Source: Ascaphus truei (lineage: Eukaryota > Chordata > Amphibia > Anura > Ascaphidae). Taken from it: a stretch of DNA of 64,000 nt. The notes beneath the pieces were generated by a model that was not told where the DNA came from, made no database searches, and was given only the letters and a program-made list of their open reading frames with translations. The stretch covers positions 36,009,499 through 36,073,498 of the forward strand of contig CM071568.1 in assembly GCA_036426205.1 (NCBI GenBank). The letters are read 5' to 3'. Below, piece by piece: positions 33,111-44,285 of this stretch. Numbering within the stretch: the stretch's first letter is position 1; every line of letters begins with the position of its first letter. The position numbers and the translations under genes were made by a program.

Positions 33111-33480
33111 GAAGTTTTAGGAAGGTGTTAATCCCTTCACTACCATAGTGGTGGTAACAAATGGATTAACCCCTCCCACTACCAACACGAGAGGCCTCAC
33201 CACCCACCATGGGGCAACTACCTCTTTCACCCACCCCCTCCTACCCTCAAGAAACATTAACATACAACAACCTTATTACCTACCACTCTACCCCCAACCA
33301 CCCCCTCCCCCCCCCCCAACACATTCAGTACAATAATGGGAAAAATTCCTATAATCCAGATCTGGAAAATAGCACATTTACCCATTAAAAATAAAACAGT
33401 ACCCAGCCAGCATAAAGTAAATTGAACTTCTTCTTACTCCTGCCGGGATGAAGGCCACCCTCATCCTCATCATGTAGGGA
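33111..33480 (+). other. C-rich low-complexity stretch, no gene
   Basis: Repeated CCACC/CCCC runs (C-run at 33306-33318). Its start (AAGGTGTTAATCCC, 33122) may resume the repeat interrupted by the LINE. No reliable open frame. Confidence 0.4.
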
Positions 33481-33483
33481 ATG

Positions 33484-33522
33484 GGCCAGAAGAAGGGGTT
33501 TATACCTGAAACATTGTTCCCT
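33484..33522 (+). ncRNA. Degenerate hammerhead-like motif
   Basis: CCAGAAGAAGG, then TTTATA, CCT and GAAACATTG; same family wording as at 12730. Core and cleavage site diverge from consensus. Confidence 0.3.
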
Positions 33523-34520
33523 CGACTTACCTTTCCTTTTTTGCACCTCCATTTTTACTTACATTTATCCTCCCTACTCACCTCTCCCCTCCTCCCCTCC
33601 CACCTCCTCCCCTCCCTACTTTTGTTTTCCGTCCCCTTGTTTTCCCCATTCCTTACCCTCCATTGCACCCTTTTCTCCTAAGGTGTCAGCTAACACCTGG
33701 ATTAATTATTACTTTCCTTTTCACTTTTACTCCCACATCCCCCGTTTTGTATATTCTCATGTTATGATCCATTTTCATCTTAAATCTCCTTCTTTGCTCA
33801 TCATCTGATCATTCCATTATTGAGTGCTGGGAATGAGATAATTAACCATTAATAATTTTGTATTAATCATAAAATATTTTTTTAATTTTGTATTATTTGG
33901 AAAGAATAGAAAAGATGTACTTCAAAAACCAGAAACAAAGTAAATTTAGAAATGTACAAATACAAAAACTGATTACTTTACTGCTAACACATGTTCTGTG
34001 TATTTTATTGTAATACATGTAATAAATCAGTATACCATATTGATTAGAAACCTTCTTTGGAAATAGAGAAATCTTTTAAATGAATGTTTTCCTTCCTTTA
34101 ATATGTGTGATTAGCAGCATCTCAAGAACACATTGACTGTTATTGATACATGTTTCATATGAAACATAATTGGGTGTTATACCGGTATCAGCAACTGGTA
34201 AATTAATATATTAAATGTATTTTTGATATATTAATTCAGTGGTTAAAGTAACTCAGGCCTGATACTGAAGAATATGGTCATAAAAGCCAGTAATATTATT
34301 TTACAATATCTGATATGCTATTCTTTACATATTTATATAGTCATACGCTATGATGTATATTAATAGAATAATTAAAATTCAAATCATTGCATTGCTAAAA
34401 CACTTCAATACCGTAGAAACCATCAACAGTACTATGAGAAGTGTTGCACACCCAATTAACAGTGAAGTGGCTATTGACTTAACTTGGATTTAGTGTATAA
34501 TATTTTAAAAGGATGGTTCT
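33523..34520 (+). other. No recognised feature
   Basis: Pyrimidine-rich until about 33700, then AT-rich. No coding or structural motif found. Confidence 0.4.
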
Positions 34521-34539
34521 CACAAACAGGGCTCTCGTT

Positions 34540-34662
34540 ACTTATTTGTATCTGTTTGTCCCTATTTGTATTTGTATGTAACTATCAAATATCTGTACCC
34601 CCCATTTTACCGTGCTGCAGAATATGATGGTGCTTTATAAATAAACAACAATAATTTATATT
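34540..34662 (+). mobile_element. L2/CR1-type LINE 3' tail
   Basis: CTGTACCCCCCATTTTACC, GTGCTGCAGAATATG and GGTGCTTTATAAATAAACAA are the usual end of amphibian and fish L2/CR1-like repeats, followed by an AATAAT-type tail. No coding part remains. Confidence 0.5.
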
Positions 34663-35960
34663 GTGCCTTGGGTTACTAGACAAATATCATGAAAGCACCT
34701 TCTGTAATGAACTTGAGCATAAAATCGTAAAATGTATATTTTTCTTTTATACGTCATTTTATAGCAGCACTACATCACTACATGCTGCATTGTGTTTTTT
34801 TTTATTAATTTATTTTTATTACAGATTTGAAACAGGGGTTCCCTGAAATTGATCTCCATTTGTTTGTGCTCCGGGGACACCCTGCTTCCTGAGATCTTTC
34901 TGAGATACCAGAGGAGAGGCGCCCTGAACAGCTCGAATCCAGCGTTGAATACCAATATACAGACCCCAAAAGACATTTCTCCAGCGCTATCTTCAATCAT
35001 TCTCATCAATTTCTATGTGCACTTATTCATGTGTAAAATGAGAGTACGTTGTGTACTTGCTTTTGACATACATTTTGATACATGTGATCTGCACTGTGTT
35101 TGCTCTTATCATCTCACCCTGAGGGAAAACACAACTTCACCATATGAAGAAACATCACTACCACAGTTTGGAGAGATGCTTTATTGGCACTTACACACTG
35201 TAAGTAGAATAGCTTATGAGCTAAGATTCCACTCATCAGCCAACTTGTTATATCAGAGTGCACTATATTATTTGTCTTTTTTGGGTTTGATCGTGCGCCC
35301 TCTGGATTTTGTGTAGAGTTATACGTGGAAGGGGAAAACAAGTCCCCACCGGAGGTTTTTGAGCAATTTCACCCAATCTTATATGCACTTACATATCACA
35401 GAGTCCCTGAATCACCGATTTTTGTTATCACTTTATTTCACTATTATGTGAGAGCACCATTCAATATAATTTTTTTGGTGTCAATATTCATAGTTTTGAC
35501 CAAATTAGAAAAACATTGATTAATGTCAAACTGTAAAATGTATAACCATTTAACCAATTACCCTTTTATCATTTATGAGAATGATAATCAGCAGTATTTT
35601 TTTTTTTTACATTTATTTGGTAAAGTTACAATTATCAAATATTTACAAAATAAAAATAAAAATATTTACTTATATGATCCTAAAATGAGGCACGTTGAAC
35701 AATCATATTTTTAAAAGTGTATAATATATATTATAACCAAGGAGACAAAGAACCCTTTAATACTGCAGTCATAAAACATTTGTATATTTGTCATTTTTGT
35801 ATTAATTTTTAATGTATTTCATGATTACAGTGGAATATCTTACATACACCTTCGAAAAAATATCTGCATGCATATACATTTATACTTAGTTTTTTATTGT
35901 CCCTTTTTTCTTTATGTAACACATGTACCCCCCCCCCTCTCCATACTGCTAGTTACTGTC
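34663..35960 (+). other. Unassigned DNA, probably PLE terminal sequence near its end
   Basis: No open frame with recognisable motifs. GATCGTGCGCCCTCTGGATT at 35290 resembles flanks of other PLE termini in this window. The hammerhead-like motif follows at 35973. Confidence 0.3.
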
Positions 35961-35972
35961 TCTGTGTGGTGC

Positions 35973-36012
35973 GAGCCTGACGAAGCCGATGCCTCGGCAA
36001 AATGTGTAGCTC
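35973..36012 (+). ncRNA. Hammerhead-like motif with exact CUGACGA core
   Basis: GAGC (35973-35976) pairs with GCTC (36009-36012). The core CTGACGA (35977-35983) fits consensus exactly, stem II is a 5-bp GCCGA/TCGGC with a 4-nt loop, and GTA precedes stem I. The GAAA element reads AAAA (35999-36002), losing the catalytic G12, so it is probably inactive. Confidence 0.6.
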
Positions 36013-36600
36013 ATTACAGTTGGCTGTTTTTGACCCGTGGAGGCTTCCGTAGAAGTTGTGAACAGCCGCACAAAATAACCACTCTTCCTTGTTCTCCGGA
36101 CGCGGCAGCAAGGACCTTCGTTGCAGGGCCCACTACTATACTACGGGTGCTGAACGAGGAGTTTTTTTACATGTGAGTGCTTTATTTATCTACACTAATA
36201 AATGTTCAGATTTTTGTCTAAAACGTTTGCTTCATATATCTTTGTACCACATCACGTGGGAGCCACTGGGAAGCGTGGCACAGTGAGGACTTCATCTAAT
36301 AGAAGATTGTCTGCTAGCAACCACTGCTCCCTGCTGTTCAGATCGTTGAAGGAGGGTTAGACAATTTCAGATGCCTCTCATGGTATCTGTACTTACACTT
36401 GGCCGTGTGAGTATTGTGGAGCATATTTATTATATCCCCCCCCCCTTTCCTAGCCTCCTCGTTTGGAGATCTGTATGTGCGAGTTCTATTTATATTTTAG
36501 ACCTCTGATCATTTTTAATCCCTTGCTCCCCCTTTTCCTTGTTTAATTTCCTGGTGCTGAGGCATACCTGTTGGTTCAGGAGAGCTGAGTGGATCGGCTA
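36013..36600 (+). other. No recognised gene
   Basis: Probably the rest of a PLE-type terminus; only short unconvincing open frames. Confidence 0.35.
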
Positions 36601-37160
36601 TGTAGTGGAGAGCAGGACAGGCTTGTGATGTCATCTGGTTCAGTGTCAGCGCCTCTAGCTTCAGTGGGTTCTGGGAATACCAGAGACAGTCTCCATCTGA
36701 AGCACTCTCCCATACACCTCCTCAGTGACTCAGTCAAGGCATGTATATAATAGAACAGTGACTTTATTGCATCACTGCATAGATGTTACATCAGTGGTTA
36801 TAGGATCCTAAAAGATTCCAGGCTTCTCTGAGTCTGGAGCCTTAGATTTTACAGACCAGTCAGCCTTGCGGCCTGGCTGGCATCTCACACTCCCAGGAGG
36901 GGAGGTGAGGGAACTCTAAGGGTGAAAACAGACTAATTCCTAACCTTTGGCCCCTCCTTTCAGAGAGGAACCAGAAGGGGTGGGCTCAAAATATGTACCA
37001 AACCTAGGCTATTACCAGACCATGAGTCCACCACCCTCTGTCACTCAAAAGGGAGCAGGAGGGGGGTCACAAGCCCACAGATTTAACCTGTTAAAGCCTG
37101 CAGCTAGCAGGGACTTATGTAACGGGGAAAAACAGGTATAAAGAAACATACTCTGTTACA
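36601..37160 (-). repeat. Probable LTR on the minus strand (560 bp)
   Basis: Minus-strand reading starts TGTAACAGAG directly after a purine tract (CCAGGGGAGAG, 37161-37171) and ends CCACTACA. AATAAA on the minus strand lies near 36765. This is the arrangement polypurine tract - LTR - polyA expected of a minus-strand element whose body lies at higher coordinates. Confidence 0.55.
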
Positions 37161-37171
37161 CTCTCCCCTGG

Positions 37172-38594
37172 GTGAAATACCCAACACCCTCGTTGGGACC
37201 AAATTTAGTGCACCATCCGTTATCCTGGAACCTTGAAAATGAAAAACAGGTTACACATAACATGATGAATTCCCTGGTCATCCACTGATAACAGCGATGA
37301 CACACAAATAACTCTTTAACTGCAAAGAGAATGGAGCAGCCACTTATAATATTTGGGCAAGCTTCCTAAGCACCCGCCCATTGGAACCTTAGGAGCACAT
37401 TTAGAGTGACAGTAGTATCCCTAACAGGGGCATGAGCAGGGACAAAAGGCGTATGGGCCAAGTCCACAATGTCGTGCACGGGGTGAAATGGGATGGGACA
37501 TGGGATGCTAAGGCCGGTGGTTGGGGCATAGCACAGTCCATGGCCTGTCCAGCATAGCAAAGCTTTCTGTGGCCCCAGGGAGAGAACAAGGGCCTGTTGG
37601 TAGGGAAACGGTGACCCTCTCCCTCACAGTGGGCCAAAAAAACAGGGAGGCTCGAGTGGAAGCAGACTCACCACTTCAAGCGCAAGCGGTGGTGCAACCG
37701 ACTCCGTGGACGCCATCTTAGTGACATCAGTAGCTACCACCAATCTCGCGAGACCTCTGGGCAGACTTAAGCCCAGCAGCAGTGATGACATCACACCCGG
37801 TTGAACCGGATGTTCGTTACCACGCTGCGCACCGGACGAGGCCGCACTCGGCGCCTCATCAATGTAGGCCACAACCAGACCCTGGAAAGCAGAAGACGTC
37901 ACAAGACGGCAGGTAGATGAGATCCCCAGATTCCTCCAAAGGCAGGTCGGAAGCAAAGATGGTGATTTCTTGGGTCACGAAGCTCCTCGGACGTTCCAGA
38001 AGCTCTGCAGCCTCTGGATGGACGCAACTGGTCTGGAACTCCTCTCCAGACAACGGGTAGGATGTGGGCTCTTCTCCACAGGTTCCACCCGGCTGAAGTC
38101 ATCTCGAACAGCCATGGGTGGGACACCTCTGCCAGGACACAATGCCAGGCGAGTCTATCACACGGGAAAACAGAATAATGGAGCTACCTTGCTCTGCGGT
38201 CAACTGGGGACTCACACCCGGCACCCCTCACCCTCAGGAACAGCGGTGGTCATGGATCCCAGTCCTAGGACCGACGGCACCGTCAAGGCAGGCTGGAACA
38301 GAAGTAGGGCGCACAGGCCCAAAGCAGGGTCTGCGGCGGTCACTTTAGTTGTAGATGGCACAGGACCACTTGGGCATCCGGTCACATTGATAAGGGCACA
38401 CGAGCCCACAACATCCGCAGCAGTAGGGTTGTGCAGTGGCTCCACTCTCTTACACAGCTCTTGGTAACTGAGCTGGGTGCAGTAACTTCTGACTCATCCC
38501 AGACCTAAGGCAGGCTCTGAGTGGCTGGTTGAATCACTGTTGGCCCCTCCCCTGGGTGGAATTAGAGGCAGGGGTTGTAAACAGTATATATATA
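37172..38594 (-). other. Internal/3' UTR of the minus-strand LTR element, unidentified
   Basis: No pol or gag motif on either strand. It contains CCATCTTAG/GCGCAC-type promoter motifs and a hammerhead-like string at 38383-38412 (CATTGATAAGGGCACACGAG) resembling 26226. A short (TA)n lies at 38585-38594. Confidence 0.3.
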
Positions 38595-39704
38595 TGTAGG
38601 GATGTCTCAGTTTTGCTTTTACCTTTGCTGCAGCGTGTATCTGGGAGGAAGTGTTTGGAAGGTTCCGCAGCGACCCGGTAGCATAGGGCGCCGCCATGTT
38701 GTTGCGCAATAGTCAGGAGTGAGTGTCAGAGTGGAGAGAGTTTGCGCATGCTCAGTACAAAGCGCGCGAACAGGCGGCCAATGAGAAGAGGCTCAGCAAG
38801 TAAACTACAACCCCCAGGAGCCTCAGCAAAGTCACCTGATGCCAGGGAGCAAATAGGAGTGCAGGATTTGCGAGAGCCAGGAAAGGGAAGCGTGGGGGAG
38901 AGACCACTCTAGCCAGAGGGCACCGGAGGAACAAGCGGAGAGGTAGTGTGTGTGCAGGGGGTCAGTGACCCACCTGCGTAGGAAGATTCTCCCTCATGCC
39001 CCAGTATATTCCCTGAGTCACCATAGCTTGTGGTGCTGCAGGGACGGCCTATATTGGTAGCGACTCATGCCCCTTACTGCACAGACAGATAGGGACACAG
39101 TGTCGTGGAGCTGCGGTTGGTGACAGTCATTTGGGCCCAAGCTGCTGTGCATCATCCACGACTCGTGAGAGACTGCGCTGGATTGGCGGATCCTTTGTGA
39201 AGTTGTTGCCGGTCACCCCAGTGACCGGAAGGTATTTACTAAGTACACTAACATCGGTCAATAGGCACTGATCCCGCCTTAGGGAACACTCTTTGGGGAC
39301 ACTAAGTGGAGTGGCCAAAGGACTGAGCCTATATACATCATTACAATTACATGGACACGGTGTGGGGGCATGCGGTGACGAGACAGTGACATTTCTCTTT
39401 ATGAGAGTGGCCGAGCCACTAAGGTTATATTATAAGACGTGGTTGATGTGTTATATGTGTGTTATTACTATACCCATAAGATATGGTTCTAGCAGTATTA
39501 CAGTAAACAGTTCCAATCTGATGTGTGTTGCTATTGTTCTTACCCAGGAGAATCTTATGCAATGGGGATCCTGGGTAAGTGGAGGCGCTGCCAATAAGAT
39601 AACTATTAACCCAGGCTCCCAGCTAGCGGAGGCCCAGATCTCCTTGAGCCAACAGGTGTGTGCAGTACCCATAGTCACTCTAGAGCGTAGGAAAGAGGGC
39701 TACA
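38595..39704 (+). repeat. 5' LTR of PNMA-type Gypsy element (copy 1)
   Basis: Ends GAGGGCTACA at 39704, directly before a primer-binding-site-like TGGAGGCGCTGCTGAGAT (39707-39724). Its last ~450 bp (39250-39704) are almost identical to 44300-44757, the 3' LTR. The start TGTAGGG (38595) gives a TGTAG/CTACA inverted end and is tentative. The 5' part has CGCCGCCATGTTG and TTGCGCATGCTCAG motifs near 38690-38755, likely YY1- and NRF1-type promoter sites. Confidence 0.7.
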
Positions 39705-39706
39705 TA

Positions 39707-39724
39707 TGGAGGCGCTGCTGAGAT
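39707..39724 (+). other. Primer-binding-site-like sequence
   Basis: TGG plus 15 bases placed 2 bp after the LTR end, where a tRNA 3' CCA end would prime. I cannot assign the tRNA. Confidence 0.45.
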
Positions 39725-39781
39725 CTCAGACCTGGGGCGCCCTGTAATTTTTTTTCTCAATTATGCTTATAAGTTTTTGCC

Positions 39782-40210
39782 ATGTTTGTGCCCTCACAGC
39801 CTGAGGTGCATAAGTGGGCCCAGCGGCACCAAATTCCACTGGCCTGCGCCATTGCCATTGGACATGTCCTGGCCGCCACCTCCCTGGGCACTGTGACTGA
39901 TCAAGTAAGCAAACTCCCGTTCCTGGCCACTGCCCGAGTGGTAGACCATTATTATGACAGGGAGCAGAACTGGCGTAAAATACTCTTCGCTACAGACCGG
40001 GACATATGCCCTCAAGCCATTCCCTCAATACTAATCCTGCCTGAAGCTCCAGGTATCCATTGCTCGCTAGTACAGGTGGGTGTAGCCGAACCCCTGGCTG
40101 CATCCACACCACAGAAGGAGTGCCCCGGCCCGTCAAGTACTGCAACGGCCAATCCCTTCCATACCCCTGAGAGCAGTCTGAGCCCCCGGTGGCCCGCCGC
40201 ATGGGCATAG
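39782..40210 (+). CDS. gag: PNMA-like Gag, N-terminal domain
   Basis: Starts at the first ATG after the LTR (MFVPSQPEVHKWAQ). Residues ~45-100 read FLATARVVDHYYDREQNWRKILFATDRDICPQAIPS, which follows the pattern of the RRM-like N-terminal domain of PNMA family proteins (a variable loop, then REE/REQ-type helix and an IP motif). The frame then shifts to that of the capsid (position 1 modulo 3), so a frameshift or a missing short segment lies around 40190-40340. Alternative: simply a lineage-specific Gypsy Gag head; the PNMA resemblance of the next domain supports the call. Confidence 0.6.
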   Translation: MFVPSQPEVHKWAQRHQIPLACAIAIGHVLAATSLGTVTDQVSKLPFLATARVVDHYYDREQNWRKILFATDRDICPQAIPSILILPEAPGIHCSLVQVGVAEPLAASTPQKECPGPSSTATANPFHTPESSLSPRWPAAWA

Positions 40211-40335
40211 GCGCATCTTTCACCCCCTCCACCATTCGGCCATCGCTAAGCAGAAGCAGTATGTCCCGACTTGATGCATATGCCCCTGCCGGGAGTAGCA
40301 CACCTGATAATGTGTCCCTTCCTGTGCTAGCCTAA

Positions 40336-41934
40336 TCCACTCAGTCTCACCAGTACCGGAAGCTAAAGGCGTTTTCAGGAGACAAGCCAACCCCTCTGGG
40401 AGAAGTCGGCTTTGAAGAATGGTTGGATCATGCTGAACAGGTACTCCCTGAATGGTCCTGCACTGATGCCATACGGAGGCAGCGCATAATCAAATGCCTG
40501 CGACCACCAGCTTCCCACATGGTGCACTGTTACTGGGATGACCACCCTGAAGCTGATACGCATGGCATCATTTACACCCTCCCCAAAGCCTATGGGATTC
40601 CCATGGATGCGTTTGCACTGATGGCCAAGTTTCTTGCCCTGACCCAGAAAGAGGGAGAGATGGTGTCCGACTTTCTTAGGCATCTACACTTGGATCTTTG
40701 GACCCTGGTGAGGAGGAAGGTAGTACAAAAGGTGAATGCCGATGGACTGCGTACCACGCAACTGTTGAGGGGCCTTCTTCCGCTACATCCGGTGTCCGTA
40801 AGAGTCAGCGGGCGTCTGGTGCCAGGACAAGCCCTGGCATTTGAGGACCTGATGGACCGAGTACAGGCACATGAGACTGTGCTGTTGGGGCGTGACTTGA
40901 CCCTGGGGAAGAAGATGGGAGTGGCCGCCGAGGAAGCCAAGAAGTCAGAGGCTAAAATTGAGCCGGCGGAGGATGTGAATCCGGAGAAGGAGGAGTTGGA
41001 GGAACCTACGGTTGCTCGGGAACGCACCGCTTCGGGGCGAACATCTCCGACCCTCCGAGATAGTCCCTTCCGCAACCACCTCCAGTGTTACGCCTGCGGA
41101 AAAATGGGGCACATTCGAGCGCACTGTCCCATCCAGCAACGAACGGCGTCCCAATCGGCCAAGTCCATGCTGTGTACTCCTCAAACCAGTGAAGTGGCGG
41201 GCTCCTCTCCGATGAGTAGCCGCATTGGGCCGGCAGCCATCGTCAAGGTGGTTATTGAAGGTATCTACGCCTCAGCCCTAATGGACACGGGGTCCCAAGT
41301 AACCATAGTGTATCGACCCTTCTATGATCAACATCTGCATCGGCTGCCACTACTGCCCGCCGATTCCCTGAGGTTGAGAGGGCTAAGCCACGAAGACTAC
41401 CCTATCGATGGAGTGGTGAAAGTACACCTGGACATTCCGCAGTTGAATACCGAAAAGCATCATCCCATGGAGGTGGAGGCGTTGGTGTGCCCGGAGCCCC
41501 AGGACCACCCCAGTGCCCCTATAATCATGAGGACCAATACGGACATTGTACAAGCGGTGATCCGTATGTATTTGCAGGAAACGGGTGAGCTACCATTGCT
41601 GGCTCTAGCTGCGTGCCCAGCATTACAGGAGGCTTGTGGTAAGATCGCGACCAAAGAAGAGCATGGGCGGCTGTATAACATGGAGCACAGACTGACAGAG
41701 ATTCCTCCAGGAGAAGGAAGAATGATGACAGCCGTGTGTCACTATCCTGCGAGATGTCCGGAGGACCGATTGTTCTCTCTAGAAAGTACGGTACTCGACG
41801 ATCAGCGGTTCGGATACAAGGTGGTGGCCTCCGTAAAGAAGTGGCCCCGTAAAATTCCGCCTCGAGCTCGGGTTTACATACGAAACCTTTCCCCCTACCC
41901 TTTGCCTATTGACCACGGACAGCAGCTGGGTTGA
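40336..41934 (+). CDS. gag: PNMA-like capsid, CCHC knuckle and protease (Gypsy copy 1)
   Basis: The capsid begins with YRKLKAFSGDKPTPLGEVGF, then EEWLDHAEQVLPEWSC, RRQRIIKCLRPPASHMV and FLRHLHLDL, paralleling the conserved capsid of vertebrate PNMA proteins, which derive from Ty3/Gypsy Gag. An acidic/basic linker leads to the zinc knuckle CYACGKMGHIRAHC (about 41088-41130). The protease follows with ALMDTGSQVTIVY (active-site D-T-G, 41278-41316). The frame runs without a stop to a TGA at 41932-41934 in QQLG-stop-IYLVT; the copy at 56041 has arginine (AGG) at that site. Gag, protease and RT are in the same frame, so the gene was a single fused polyprotein. Confidence 0.8.
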   Translation, partial: STQSHQYRKLKAFSGDKPTPLGEVGFEEWLDHAEQVLPEWSCTDAIRRQRIIKCLRPPASHMVHCYWDDHPEADTHGIIYTLPKAYGIPMDAFALMAKFLALTQKEGEMVSDFLRHLHLDLWTLVRRKVVQKVNADGLRTTQLLRGLLPLHPVSVRVSGRLVPGQALAFEDLMDRVQAHETVLLGRDLTLGKKMGVAAEEAKKSEAKIEPAEDVNPEKEELEEPTVARERTASGRTSPTLRDSPFRNHLQCYACGKMGHIRAHCPIQQRTASQSAKSMLCTPQTSEVAGSSPMSSRIGPAAIVKVVIEGIYASALMDTGSQVTIVYRPFYDQHLHRLPLLPADSLRLRGLSHEDYPIDGVVKVHLDIPQLNTEKHHPMEVEALVCPEPQDHPSAPIIMRTNTDIVQAVIRMYLQETGELPLLALAACPALQEACGKIATKEEHGRLYNMEHRLTEIPPGEGRMMTAVCHYPARCPEDRLFSLESTVLDDQRFGYKVVASVKKWPRKIPPRARVYIRNLSPYPLPIDHGQQLG

Positions 41935-43299
41935 ATATATCTAGTGACCCTGGAAGAGAGGACCGGAGAGGTGCGACCGGCAGCTACCATCCAGGCGGCC
42001 GCCCCTAAGTTGGCGTTCGACTTTGGAGATTCGCCCATGTCGGAGGATTGGAAGAGGAGACTGCAGGCCAAGCTGGAAACCCGACAGGAGGTGTTTTCCA
42101 CCAGCTACATGGATGTGGGGTGAAGTCGCAGTGCCCGCCATACCATCCAACTGAATGACACGACGCTATTCCGCGAGCGGTCTCGACGCATCGCACCCCG
42201 AGATGTGGAAGATGTGAGGAGGCTGTTAACCGAAATGGAGGAGGCCGGTATCGTCCAAGGATCACGCAGTCCATATGCATCACCTATTGTAGTAGTGCGC
42301 AAGAAGAATGGGACTGTACGGTTATGCGTGGTCTATAGGACCTTGAACAATCGTACTGTACCCGATCAGTATACCCTTCCGCGAATTGAAAACCTCCTGA
42401 ATGCACTATCCGGGAATAAGTGGTTCAGCGTGTTGGACCTAAGGTCTGGGTACTACCAGGTGCCGATGGATTCGGACAATCAAGAGAAAACAGCTTTCAT
42501 CTGCCCTTTAGGGTTCTACCAGTTCACACATATGCCTCAAGGGATATGCGGGGCACCCACCAATTTCCAGCGTCTAATGGAAAAGACCATTGGGGATATG
42601 AACCCTCGGGAATGCCTGGTGTACCTAGACGACATCATAGTGTTCGGGAAGACGCTGGAGAAGCATGAGGAACGGCTGCTGAAGGTGCTGGATCGACTCA
42701 GCAACGAGGGACTTAAGCTGTCTATGGACAAATGCCGTTTCTGCCGCACGTCCGTGACTTATGTGGGCCACATTGTATCGGCAGAAGGGATATCTACGGA
42801 TCCGGGAAAGATAGAGGCTGTGGTGAATTGGCCAAGACCCAATAACGTCCAGGAATTTAGGTCATTTCTGGGATTTTGTGGGTACTACCGAAGGTTCGTG
42901 GAAGGCTACTCGAGTAAAGCCAAAGTCCTTAACAGTCTCTTAAAAATATACCCCGAAGACACCGGGAGGAAAGCCACCTCAGCTCAAGCACCATTTGGGG
43001 ACAAGTGGACTCCTGCCTGTGAACAGGCGTTTCTAGCCTTGAATACCAATTTAACCCAAGCCCCGGTGTTGGCGTATGCCGATCCTGATCGAGAGTACGT
43101 CCTGCATGTGGATGCGAGCTTCAACGGCTTGGGGACAGTGTTGCATCAGAAACATGATACTGGACTCAGACCGGTGGCGTATGCTAGTCGAAGCTTGACC
43201 CAAAGCGAACAGAACTACCCAGTCCACAAATTGGAGTTCTTAGCCCTCAAGCGGGCTATCGTGGACAAGTTACATGACTACCTGTATGGCGTGCAGTAG
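41935..43299 (+). CDS. pol: Reverse transcriptase and partial RNase H (Gypsy copy 1), truncated
   Basis: Same frame as the capsid, with one more TGA at 42121-42123. RT motifs: GIVQGSRSPYASPIVVVRKK, VLDLRSGYYQV, FTHMPQGICGAPTNF and the catalytic YLDDIIVF (about 42622). The connection GFCGYYRRFVEGYS and the RNase H start LHVDASFNGLGTVLH and KLEFLALKRAI follow. At about 43295 the frame runs out of Gypsy sequence just after HDYLYGV; the rest of RNase H and all of integrase are missing and Penelope-type DNA follows. Confidence 0.85.
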
Positions 43300-44285
43300 A
43301 GAGGTGGGATAAAATCCCAAAATCAGCGCTTCAGCGGATGAGATACACCAATAATTGGTACATGTTATGATCAGGATATGGAGAAGTATGTTTACAATTG
43401 TAGTAGTATTGGACCCAGTGCAAACGCAGGAGTGTATAATCAAAAATAATGTCTTTTGGTGAGGGACTGTTTAATGCCTAATGGCACCTCACAAGACAAT
43501 GGACACTCTTACCTGCTGCACTATACCGGTCTAGAAGTCCCCTTGAATCCATTGATTGGGAAATCACAATACTCACTACACTAATCTTCACTCCATCGGT
43601 GCGTGCGTCACGCAGAATAGATACACAGAAGCTTGAAATCCAAAGATTTGCAGCGGAGCACAGCTGAGGATGGGGCCAGCACCAGCAGTTGGAAGGTTAA
43701 AAATAAATATTTATTAGGCATGTATAAACAGGGGGAGACAAAACCCACTCTGACGCGTTTTAGGCTATGCAGACCCCTTTATCAAGAGTACAATCGCGTC
43801 TCATACTCCCGCAGTTATGAAGGGGATTCCCCCGCCTCCATTACCCTGATGCCGCGCGTTTTGGCGCGAACGCTACCATACCACTGCTATTGGCTGAGAC
43901 CACACTCCAATCAGACACTGATTCGAAGGTGCGTCTGAGAGGAGGGGAGGAACTAGGGTCTCCCGTTCGGCTGCGAGAGTACCCAGAAAAGCACAAGGGA
44001 GAAGATATAGAATTCACCATGTACAAACAAAGACATATAACATATTATTCTATTGTATGCGCAATTGATTCATTATGGATGTGAACAGGACTAAATTATG
44101 ATTGGCTTCATGAATAGAGTATGATCTTAATGCATTTATGGGGTTAACCCTTCAACCATATATACTACATTATATAGGGTTATCCCTTGTGTCTATGTGG
44201 TAAATAGCAATATAATCAATAGATTCAGGGTAGTAGTCTATATATATGACAATTAACATTATTCAGAGACAATTCATGTAATAAT
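43300..44285 (-). mobile_element. Penelope-like terminal insertion between pol and 3' LTR
   Basis: Replaces the missing 3' part of pol. Contains the minus-strand hammerhead-like motif at 43747-43790 and no coding motif. The exact right edge is uncertain because the original Gypsy sequence here is unknown. Confidence 0.5.
43747..43790 (-). ncRNA. Hammerhead-like motif
   Basis: Minus strand: ACTC, TTGATAA, AGG...CCT as a weak stem II, AAAA, CGCGTC, then AGAGT. GAAA has become AAAA and stem II is short, so likely inactive. Confidence 0.5.

Noticed and set aside
38118..38467. Open frames in 37.4-38.5 kb as a possible host gene
   Set aside because: GC-rich, overlapping on both strands, without domain motifs; the region lies between two LTRs.
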